Origin: Kuschelorhynchus macadamiae
Taxonomy: Eukaryota; Arthropoda; Insecta; Coleoptera; Curculionidae
Length of the DNA stretch: 64,000 nt
Reading direction: 5' to 3'
Assembly (NCBI GenBank): GCA_030620095.1
Contig: JAUTXW010000109.1
Location: forward strand, 595,501-659,500
Position numbers and translations under genes: made by a program. A model generated the notes under the pieces. It did not search any database and was not told the DNA's origin. It worked only from the letters and a program-made list of their open reading frames with translations. Shown piece by piece: positions 12,007-21,834 of this stretch. Position 1 is the first letter of the stretch. The number at the start of each line of letters is the position of its first letter.

Positions 12007-12395
12007 TAGCATGGGCTTTCTAGCTCGGTGGCATGATACTCGGTTTTTAATGCGTCGCATATATGTTCAAATCCCCTTTCAGGCGGATCACTTTTTTACG
12101 TCTTTTTTTACCAAAACCTATAATTGATAAAAATTTGGATTAGGTTAGGTAAGGTTCGGTCAGGTTTGCGGTAAAGAAAGCGCGATAGCGCGCCAACTAT
12201 GTTCCGAGTCTATATTAAAACAAGGATTTTTTAACAAAACCCATACCGGAGTATCTTTCCCGTTGGCATTAGATTACCTCAGCTTCGCCGATAAAACCAT
12301 CGTAAAAGCTGAAAACCATCATTAAGGCCATAAAATCACATCTCAAAACATCGGAAATCAGAATGTGGCAGTCTAAAGTGGTGTGATTAGCGTGC
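12007..12395 (+). mobile_element. tRNA-derived SINE, copy 1
   Basis: The head resembles a tRNA gene with RNA polymerase III promoter boxes: A box TAGCTCGGTGG (12021-12031) and B box TGTTCAAATCC (12064-12074). The body runs through AAAACCTATAATTGATAAAA, a GCGCGCCAAC block, TATTAAAACAAGG and AAAACCATCATTAA, ending near TCTAAAGTGGTGTGATTAG. The body aligns with the inverted copy at 12510-12925, which sets the element length at about 390 bp. Confidence 0.8.
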
Positions 12396-12509
12396 TGCGA
12401 GGAAAATTTAGAGTCTTGTGAACGGAGCAACTAAGAGTGGGCAGGAGTTTGAGGAGTATTTAAGCATGGTCAACTTTCTGTTTGGATAAGACCTTAGATC
12501 TACAACCAT

Positions 12510-12925
12510 TCCGTCCAATCACAACACTTTAGAGTGCGCGCGTATTTCAAATCTGATTTTCGATTATTTGAGATATGATTGTATGGGTTTAATGGTGGTA
12601 TATAGCTTTAATGATGGTTTTCACGATGATCATGGCCTAACCTAATGCTAACGGGTCAGATCCACCTAACACTATATATTTTGTTAAAAAAAAACCTTTG
12701 TTTTAATACAGACTGGGAGTTTTGTTGGCGCGTTTTCACGCATTTTCTTTACATCAAATCTAATCAATGCTACTCTAACATAAACTGCATTTTTATCTAT
12801 TATATTAATTATAAGTTTTGCTAAAATTAAACTCAAAAAAAGTCATACGCCTGAACGGGGATTCAAACACATATGCGCTGCATCCAAAACCGAGTATTCT
12901 ACCGCCGAGCCAGGAAAACCGTACT
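12510..12925 (-). mobile_element. tRNA-derived SINE, copy 2, inverted relative to copy 1
   Basis: The minus-strand head has A box TGGCTCGGCGG (plus coordinates 12901-12912) and B box TGTTTGAATCC (12859-12870), followed by the same body blocks as copy 1: AAAACTTATAATTAAT, GCGCGCCAAC-like, TATTAAAACAAAGG, GTTAGCATTAGGTTAGG, AAAACCATCATTAAAG and the TCTAAAGTGTTGTGATTGG end. Copies 1 and 2 face tail to tail across about 115 bp, so a transcript through both could fold into a long hairpin. Confidence 0.8.
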
Positions 12926-12999
12926 GAAAAATTACCCAAACTTGTTTATACTCCTCCAAATAAACGACGAACCAATAGGAAGAACATTGAGCAACCTGT

Positions 13000-14560
13000 G
13001 CTATAATTGGCGGGAAAGGTTGCAGATAGAAGGTCTTGTTCTGTTTCACGTGTGTCGCGGAGCATAGACATGCAGAGCCGGATATACGGGAGATTGGGCG
13101 AGCACCCCCCTAATATTTTATTCTGTTGGCAAAATCTTATCTTATGTTGCAATTACCCCATTTGTCAACAAACTGTTTAAAAACTAAATTAAAATAATTT
13201 TGTTTAAAGCCGAAGGTTCTAGACTTAGAAAACAAAATATGAATTATACTAGCTACACAAAAGTGCGTGTTTTCTTCTTTTAGTTTTTAGTTGGGTTTTT
13301 CTCATATACTCCCCCCCTTCTCAATGTTTTCTCCAGTGGCCAGTGTTGGGATGGCTATTGCAATTGTACTAAATCTATTACAATTCCACCTTGCCTATTA
13401 CGCTATTACAATATTGGAGAAAAATCTAATAATCTATTACATTTTATGTTTTTACAAATTCATCATCTTTCAATCAATTACTGCGGCCATATATAAACCA
13501 ACAATGCGGCGAATTGACTATGCAAAATAATTGTATATGGAGCGTTTTTAATATAACGATATGGAGTGGAGTACACGTCATACAGTTTTCTTTCAAAATG
13601 CAATGCCAGTTATGGGTTGTAGATAGCCCTTCGAAATTTTTCGTATACAATATGCAATTTTTTTTGGTTTTTTAAATATTGAAAATATATGTGAAGAAGG
13701 ACAGAATTTAGACGATTTATTTGGTTTCTAGCTGTTGTTGTCACATTATTATGTAAATAACAAACTCCAATAATTAATAATTTATAGCTAATTGCTAATA
13801 TTAAAAAGAGTTTCGAGTTTGATCTTCTATAATCCAAAATTAATAAATACATATAACAACAGAAAAAATACACAAAAAAAATTTACAAAAGAAAATCACA
13901 AACAAATCGAATTGCCCTGTTGTTGGAACTTTGAACACTTGTTGTCGATTTTCTTACACTTACAGTAGTTTTGAAGAAATTAATTATTTTCTGATATTTA
14001 TTAAAATAACTTGTTTTTGAGAAAAATATTATTATATATTGTCGTTCTATTATTCAACCGTTGTAGATAAAATATTAAAATAAATAAAAGATTCAAAAAT
14101 GAACAGGTCATGTCATCCTTGACGTCATTCCGTCACACCGCAAGAAGACTTCAACGCCAACTCTGATCTGAGCATATATTTCATGATTTACAGAGAAGCC
14201 CTTTCTGCTAATGAAACAAGTTTTGGTGTAACTAAACAGACTTTTTTATTTACTTTGCAAAAATAGGTGCACAACTCAACCCATTCGGCTTTACTGTTTG
14301 CTGCCCTCTTGACAAGGAAGAAGGACAGCATTGTAGTCCTGAAAAAAAAATCAGCCCCGATATTTTAGAAAAACCCGTTCTCGCATTTCCGTCGGTCTGT
14401 CATTCTGTGTATGCGCAACATAGCTCAAAAATTATCCGGTTGACTCATAGACAAACTTTGTCGTTGCTCTATGGGTTGACTTCAAATTTTGTTTAAAAAT
14501 TAACATGTGATGGCAATATTTATTTATATTATTTCCATGGTGACTATTTCTATCATTTTA
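13000..14560. other. Intergenic stretch without assignable gene
   Basis: AT-rich DNA between the SINE pair and the first THAP element. Near 13075 there is an end-like motif (CAGAGCCGGATATACGG) and near 13335 a CAGTGTTGGGA motif, both reminiscent of hAT termini, but I could not pair either with a second end. No credible exon is seen. Confidence 0.4.
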
Positions 14561-14561
14561 G

Positions 14562-16209
14562 CCCACATAAAACCAGACCAGATGCGAAAACTACCGTATC
14601 GCTTGTGCTGCATGTGACGGCGAGCAAAGTAGTGGGGAGCCGAGCGGCAGGCCGCTTACCAACAAGTTTGGGGACCGATGGTTATAAAGTTTCACGGCCG
14701 TTTCGGTAATATGTCTTCCAACTGCCGTGTAGTACGGGTGTTTTTGTCAGAGTTTGGATGTTTTTGATTTATTTTTATTGTAATTATGTGTAAATGAAAA
14801 AAAAATTAATCGTGTGCACAATATCATTACACCTACGTATAGAGACGAAGGAGCGAAAATGCCTGGTTATAAGTGTTTTTATTTGTTATATTCTAACAAA
14901 GATAGTGGAGGAAAGACTTTACTCAAGTGCCCAAAAAATCGTCAGCAGTAAGTGTATCTAAACGCATATCTTACACCATAATAATTGTTTAGATTTGTAT
15001 CGTAATTTTATAAACAGATTTAACCAAGTAATCTTGATTTTGTTGTTAATAAGTCCTAATAAATGTTTTAGAGCAATAGTGTGTGAGGATAATTTTGAAA
15101 GAAAATTTATTTCTACGACTTCAACAAGCACCAAAAGGCTATATAATGATGATGCCCCATCAATTTTCTGTGGGCCAAAACGATCTATTACTGACGTAAG
15201 AGCTGAGAGCCTCCTCCAAAAATCGTTATATTATCAAGTCGGAAAAAAAATATATAAAGAAACATTATTTTGGCGAAAAAAAATTCTGTCTGGCTGTCTG
15301 TTCATGTACGCGATAAATTTTCAAAGAATTGGGTCAGTCAGTTTAAATTTGGTACACAGGGAGTGGTCCATACGAGAACGGTTCGGATAGTTTTTGTGCA
15401 AAATAGGCTGAGGGGAAGGGATTGAAACTGAGGGTTTATTGGTAAAAAAATTGTGATTTTTGTAAATGATCGTGTATTATGTTCTTTCATGGGTCCTTGG
15501 TTATATAGATTTTAATAATAAGCCCTCTTTGTCACTCCTGTCGAAAGTAAGAGGTTAGGGAAAGTTGAAAAATCGAATAATATATCCTTTTATGGGTTCC
15601 CGGATATACAGATCTCAAATTAAGAACGTATTTGATATTTAATAGTAACTTTAATATGTTGTTGTTGAGGGGTAGGTTACCTTTTCCTAAGAGAATGCAA
15701 TGTAAAGCACAAACTAGGGCTTTCTCCGCTTTTATTATGGATGTTATTTCACTGTTGTTCCAACTATTATCTCTTTCATAATATACAGTGGTCTAATTTA
15801 GATTTAAGGTTTTCAGAAATGCCACATGATTTTTAAGAGTTGTATTAGTAATGCCATAAACATTTGCTCGTGATTTAGACAGCTTTTTAATAGGTATATC
15901 CGTATGTATTTTTACATTTATAGTTGTAATTTTCAGTTTATGTGCCTAGAATAATATTGTATCAATAATAAATTATTGGTTTCAGTTACCAACAAACGAC
16001 ATATTTATTATAAAATAGGTGTTTTATTTTTGCTACAATTTTACCAACTTCATACGATTTAAATAGAACTGCAATGGTGCGGGCAATTTTCTAACACACG
16101 TTGCAATAGCTTTAAAGAGATGATGGTGCAGACCGCTTAAATCTGACGCGTCAAGGTCATTGAAACTAAACGATAAAAATCTTTCGTACCTGGTCTGGTT
16201 TTATCTGGG
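14562..16209. mobile_element. TIR element carrying a THAP-domain relic (P-like)
   Basis: The left end CCCACATAAAACCAGACCAG (14562-14581) and the right end, which on the minus strand reads CCCAGATAAAACCAGACCAG (16209-16190), form imperfect terminal inverted repeats continuing to about 28 bp. The flanks attttag and tttttag match at 6 of 7 positions, a likely target duplication. A degraded THAP domain lies inside, as in P-superfamily and some Kolobok transposases. Most of the internal sequence has no long frame, so this is a shortened or decayed copy. Confidence 0.75.
14859..15200 (+). pseudogene. THAP-domain fragment of a transposase
   Basis: Starts MPGYKCFYLLYSN, matching the C-x2-C start of a THAP zinc finger except that the second Cys is Leu. 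A donor-like gtaagt follows near 14948. After a second short block (LYRNFINRFNQ), an acceptor-like tttag precedes AIVCEDNFERKF, which matches the C..HF part of THAP with His replaced by Asn, and then the usual DAPSIF tail. Two zinc ligands appear to be lost. It lies inside the TIR element at 14562-16209. Interpretation as a spliced THAP is an inference. Confidence 0.55.
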
Positions 16210-17079
16210 TTTTTAGCTTAAACAAAAGTGATTTGGTTAACCCCTCGATCCCTCCTCTTAAATACGCCACTGAGATGCAGTTTGTTTGGCTCATCAAAAT
16301 TAGTCATTTTTGAAGTTTTGATTTTTGCAAATGTTTACAAAAGAAGGATCCATGACCATATGTGATTCATGACAAGATGAAAGGATAGCGAATATTTGCC
16401 CCATTAACTTTTATCTGTGGTGAATATTACGCAAGGGAATTTACGACAGAGCTCGACAGAAGCTGTAGATAGAGTGGAATTTTATAAAATTTTTAATGTT
16501 AGTAAAAAATTCAAATCGATTTGTCACCTAGCTTAGAGCATTGTATCTAGAAGATATAATTAATAATAAAATTGATTTAAAAAAGAAAATAAAAAACGTG
16601 TCCTATTACTTTGCTTTTATTGAAAACATAATAATCTGTTTCTGTAACCGAGTATTTAATATTTAATACAATACCTAATATACTTTTTAAATGTTTGGTC
16701 CGAAAGTTCATTTTAATGTCAAAAATATTGATATATGCGTTAATTGTTCCACTTTTCCGAAATTTCAAGCATCTCTTATAATAATTTCGAAAAAATAGAC
16801 AATTTACGGAAACTTGTTTGGACATTCTCCCATCTCTAGGTATGAAGTCATAATTGCGGAACTAAATGGCCGCCTAATGAAATGCTTGAAAAATCAGAAT
16901 CAAGTACTACTTATCGGACTTATCCAATTGACGTGAAATTTGTAGAAAAATCAAGTGTAAAACTGCGAATCGTGTAAGTCAAAACAAAATGGCGGCCTAA
17001 TAATAGGCTTAAATATTCCGTAAAATTTCATTTTTTGCAAAAAATTTCTTTATGGGGAAAAATATAAATGACATATATT

Positions 17080-18190
17080 TTTTTAGAGTCTCTATGTAAA
17101 TAAAGTTATAATAAATAAATAAAAATAATATAAATTTCCTGTACCCGGAACTTTCCCCGTTATGAATATTTCCTTTTATTAGAAATAGTGACGAGGGACC
17201 CAGTTTAGTTCGCTACATAGTCATTTAGTATCACATAAATATTGTTTTCCCAAACATTTATATAGGGCACTGTTTGGCTTCACCATATTGGATTCCTACC
17301 GATATTTTACAGTTTCTACCTTTGTCACACTTGATTTTTGGGTACAATTTCAGATTTGTTGCGTCATGTTGAATTCGCATCAGCTTATCGCCATAGCATA
17401 TTTAATTTTTTTCTGCAAAATTTAAAGTCAATTGATCAAGAAGATTTTTTACGCAGATTTTTAAACTTTTATTTGGCCGCAGTTTTGTTTCGCCGTCTTG
17501 AAATCGTACCACAACTTTACGAGTTATAAGTAGTTTTTTCAGGCGGTTTTTTAAATAATTTATTAGACCGCCATTCTGTTTTGCTATCTTGGATTCGTAC
17601 CAAACAGGCACGTAGTAAGAAATTCAGTTCGGGGGAGGTCTAAACTAGGCAAACCTCAGGAAAATTAGTAAAAAGCATGCTTAAACCAACATATTTCCAA
17701 AGTTTTTTTTGGGGGGGAGGGGGGGGGGGAATGCAACCAGTTCATTCCTATGTAACAGACAGACCGGACCGGAATTGATAAAACATATATTTTTTTGGCA
17801 TTTAGCGACGCTAAAACGTGAAGATCTGTAAAACCTGGTGATTTTTCCACGATTACAAATATTTTATTTGGCCACCACTATCTTGAATTCGCACCATAAT
17901 TTTACCAGTTCATCTCTATACTATAATTAATTATTGCACAAGATTTGAAATCAGTGCTTTTTCTAGTTTTTGATGCTGAATTTTTAAATATTTTATTAAG
18001 CCGCCGTTTTGTTTCTTCATCTTGGATTCGAACCAAAATTTTACAACCGAATTAGTATTTGATTAGACAGATCGACAGACAAACAGACCGACAGAATTGA
18101 GAAAACATGTTTTTCGGCATCTAGGATCCCTGAAATGTAAAGATCTGAAAAATTTCCTTTACGAGGAATGCAAACATCAGTAAATTAGCC
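17080..18190 (+). repeat. Dispersed repeat family with internal ~100-150-bp subrepeats, copy A
   Basis: Begins with a GTTATGAATATTTCCTTTTA block and then has several diverged units of the form GGCCGCCATTTTGTTTCGCC, TCTTGGATTCGTACC, AAAATTTTACCAGTTCAT, GTGCAAAATTTGAAATCAAT. It contains two end blocks (17750-17870 and 18060-18170) made of a GACAGAC run, then GAGAAAACATGTTTTT, GGCATCTAGG and AAAGATCTGAAAAA. The same order occurs at 28370-29090. No coding frame is recognised. Confidence 0.7.
17702..17731 (+). repeat. T-run followed by G-run
   Basis: A T-run is followed by GGGGGGG, A, GGGG, then nine or more G. It is able in principle to form a G-quadruplex, and lies within repeat copy A. The complementary strand is a poly-C tract. 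Confidence 0.6.
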
Positions 18191-18319
18191 TTTACACACA
18201 ACTTCCCACATAAAGAATTCCACTACCCATTTTAGGAATGTATGTAATAGTCGTTTGATAATAACTTAAAAAAAATTGAAATTATAGGATTTGTATAAAG
18301 TTATTGCCAAATAAATATA

Positions 18320-18327
18320 TATATATA

Positions 18328-18367
<40 letters not shown>

Positions 18368-20830
18368 GTTTATTATTTACCACATGTATACATATATAAA
18401 ACAAAATTAAAAATCACAAAGGTAAGGCAAATAAAAGTACGCATTTCAGACTTCTGAAGTCCAAATTCTGTTCTACCAATGCGGCTACAAACTAATATTA
18501 AGACATTTTGGCAAGTAACTAGTTAATAAAAATACAACAATAAATGCTACAATATTAAAAAATGAAGACACGAAAGGAAAGAAGGGAGAAAGAAAAGGAA
18601 AGAAGAACAAGAAGGAAGAGTAAGTAATTTAAATGCTATTGAGAATTAAGTAACTGAGTAGTAATGTTTCTTTGTAATGACGTAGAAATTTGTAATAAAT
18701 CTGGAGGCAACGAATTTATATTTAAAGTAATGTTATAGGAGAAACATCTCTTAAATATTTCAGTTTTATGGCGCGGAATCGTTAGGGTATTCCTGCGTAA
18801 ATTCAAATGATGTACGTCCGTGCGAAAAGTGATTCTGTTATACAGATAAGGAGGTGATTTAAATTTAAGTAATTTATAATAAAAGCAAAGGGCATGGAGC
18901 TTACGGCGGTTATACATATTCAGCCATGAAATTTCTTTAAATTTGTGGGTTATCCTGTCTCTCCTCTTAATACCAAAGATAAATCGAATACAGCTGTTCT
19001 GCACTTTTTGAACTCTTTGTAAGTCATAACTATCCAAACATGGACCATATATATGATCGCAATGATTAAAATGTGATAATATTAATGAATCGCAGAGCTC
19101 CTTTTTAGTGGATTGATCAAGGTAGTGTCTGTGCGGAAACAATGATTTCAGAGAGCAGTATGTTTTTTTAAGAATGTGAGAAATATGAGAACTAAATCGA
19201 AGATGTGAATCTAAAAAAAGACCTAAACTTTTTGCGCTTTTAACTACATTTAAACGTTGATTTTCTATGCTTATAGCCATATCTGGCTTTATTTCATTAA
19301 GAATATTTTTATTACCAAATAAGAGAACAACCGACTTAGACGGATTCAAATTTAGCATGTGTTTAGAGGATATTTTAAGCAATTGGTCTAAATCGAAGTT
19401 AATTTTAATAATGGCTTGATTATAGTCAGAAGGTTTAAAAGATAAATACAGCTGGGTATCGTCGGCGTACAGATGGTACTGACAGTATTTAAAATGTGTA
19501 TGGAAAGTGCATGTATAGATGCTAAATAAAAGAGGTCCTAAAATGCTGCCTTGAGGAACCCCAGAATCAACTTTAAGAAAATCTGAATAATTTTGATCAA
19601 TTTTTACACGTTGAAATCTATTGGAGAGAAATGATTTAATAATGTTTGATGCATTTACCCTATATAGTGTAACATAGAAATTTAGAAATTATTATTTTAT
19701 GATTTAAAAAATCGAATGCTTTACTAAAATCCAGTAAAATTAATGCTGTGATTAAAAAAATGTAATGTGTAAAATATTATTTAGATTAACATGTATGCGT
19801 ATTTGAGTTTCCAGCACCCTTTCTAAAATTTTTGAAAACGTTGGAAGTATGCTTATTGAACGAAATTGTGTTAAATCCTTCGGAGAACTAACTTTGGGAA
19901 GGGGTGTGACAATAGCTTTTTTCCAAATGTCAGGAAAATATTCATGAAGAATACATTCATTAACAATGTGGTTATAAAACCAATAATATGAGGGCAGCAC
20001 AGGGAGATTAAAGTTATATTAATATCATCTGTGCCCGCAGCTTTATTTTTAATTTTCATTATAATTTGAAGAATATCATTGTCCGTTACAGTATTAAAAG
20101 TTAACAAGGAATTTAGATTATTTTTAGTGTTATTTAAGTAAAAATTTAGTAGATCGTTATTTACCGAATTATTTGTTTTGGTTGAATTTATAAAAAATGA
20201 TTAAATTTATTTGTATCTTTAAAAACCTGCGGAATTTCCTTTGTGTTTACTGGCCTCAGTTTATTAAGCTCTTTCCACTTATCTTTTATGGAACTATTTT
20301 GAAATATTTTGCCTATAATAAGCTTTTTTCTCTAATGTAATTGATTTATTTGTTAAATTCCTTAACTGTTTATAATAATCCCATTTGCTACTAGATTTAA
20401 AATCACGAAAGACTTTATCTCTTAATTTCTGCATGCGTTTAATATTTTCTGTGATCCATGGCTGGAGAGGTTTATTGCGTTCAGTTAGGTGCTTAATAGG
20501 TGCATGCTTATTAAATAAGGCCAATATACTATTATTTAAAAAGTTTATCTTTTCGTCAATATTTTCAATATTATATATCTCATTAAATGTTATTGCTTGG
20601 AGGTCCCTTTGAAACAAATTTATATCAATATTCTTTAGTGATCTATATAGTGTTTTATTAGGTGGTTTAGGGTCGCACGAATAGTTAATCTGACAGAAAA
20701 CTGAGCAATGGTCAGAAAACTGGCAATCAACAACACCTTTATTCACAACTTTATCGCAATTCGTGAAAATAAGATCTGTAAACTGTTACCTGTTGTAGGT
20801 AGTGGAATTCTGTACGAGGGAAGTTGTGGG
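18320..20830 (-). mobile_element. 5'-truncated non-LTR retrotransposon (L2/CR1-like), defective
   Basis: Read on the minus strand, it starts inside the endonuclease domain (TDLIFTNCDKV and the conserved SDH motif in DCQFSDHCSVF, about 20810-20700). It passes a linker (20746-20294) into the reverse transcriptase: KAAGTDDI (20040 region), KAIVTPLPKV and RSISILPTFSKILERVL, DFSKAFD (about 19720), SGVPQGSILGPLLF (about 19560), and the catalytic YADDTQLYLSF (YADD at 19469-19458). The C-terminal frame is open from about 19660 to 18636 and ends in a thumb-like region rich in basic residues. Frameshifts near 20000, 19750 and 19660 break the polymerase. The style of YADDTQLY favours the L2/CR1 side of the tree. 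The (TTA)n tail marks the 3' end. Confidence 0.88.
18326..18366. repeat. (TAA)n microsatellite at the 3' end of a LINE
   Basis: About 13 TAA units on the plus strand, immediately past the 3' end of the minus-strand LINE. On the LINE strand this is a (TTA)n tail, as found at the 3' end of several non-LTR families. Confidence 0.85.
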
Positions 20831-21488
20831 AAAAGGCGAAAGTAATGATTTTTTATTGTGAATCGAAGTGAATATCGCGTCGCAAATTTTTACAAAGTAT
20901 TTATTTTTAGGAAGAGGAAAGCGCGAATTCGAAATCACTTATTTATGATGACACATAGCTACTTGATCGGGCTTATCTGGAAAAGTTTAATACATTTTTA
21001 ACGCCAAGGGACTAATGCACAAATATGAAGCAAACAAATAGACACGTTTATTAGTGTGAACGAATTTGTTAAAAGCTATAGGGCTACAAGACAGGCATTT
21101 AGGCGGGGGGGGGCGCATCCCTCCCCAGAGCTAATAGAGTGCGAACTTCTAAACTTTTTAGTCGTCGTCGCTAATTTTCATGAGGGTATTAAGCTTATGT
21201 TGTGTTAACAAACAAAAAGCAAGAACTTTTTTTTAAACCGTCAAATGTAAATGCTTGCCCTCCCCCCTAGGAATTCGTTCTAAATACACCACGGAAGTAC
21301 AACTGAAGAGCAACTCATTAAAATTTTATTTGCCACAATTGAAAATTATTAAGTCACGTTGACTAACCATTTTAGGATGTATTTTATACCTAACGAATAA
21401 CGAATAATTAATAAGACAATAAGAATGAATCAGAGACCTATTTCGAAATACTGCTGAATTACTCTCAAATGAAGTACAAGTCTTACTG

Positions 21489-21526
21489 TCGCGTCTCGTG
21501 AAGTCTATAGACTTCACGAGACGCGA
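21489..21526. repeat. Perfect 38-bp palindrome
   Basis: The arm TCGCGTCTCGTGAAGTCTA is followed at once by its exact reverse complement, with no spacer. It is much more GC-rich than the surroundings. It lies about 230 bp upstream of the TATA box of the glycine-rich gene. It is not part of any element I recognise. Confidence 0.95.
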
Positions 21527-21754
21527 TTTGGAAGAACCCTGGCCCAACATTTTATCATACATTTAAAAATTATCTATACTGCGATGTGGCATCGTACATG
21601 CCATAACACCAGTCTAAACAAGTGATTGCACAGCCATTATTACATCTTTATTCACAGTTTATTAACATTGCTCTTGAATTCCTTAATTCGTCTTAAGAGA
21701 AAGGCTTTCTTTAGACCCACCTAGTCCCCTTCCGTCCATTACAATCACTTGCAC

Positions 21755-21762
21755 TATAAAAG
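21755..21762 (+). promoter_or_regulatory. TATA box of the glycine-rich protein gene
   Basis: TATAAAAG lies about 30-37 bp upstream of a likely start at 21785-21792 and 80 bp before the first ATG. Spacing to exon 1 supports a focused core promoter, common for abundant cuticle-type genes. Confidence 0.65.
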
Positions 21763-21834
21763 ATGCTGGTCAGGAAGTAAGTTATTAGTTCAACGCATCT
21801 GATATCTGTTTTAATATTTTGTAAAAGAAATACA

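Noticed and set aside
13075..16273. Possible large hAT element between CAGAGCCGGATATACGG and an inverted CAGTGGCGTATTTAAGAG end
   Set aside because: The two ends do not match each other beyond the first bases and no transposase lies between; probably two unrelated terminal fragments.
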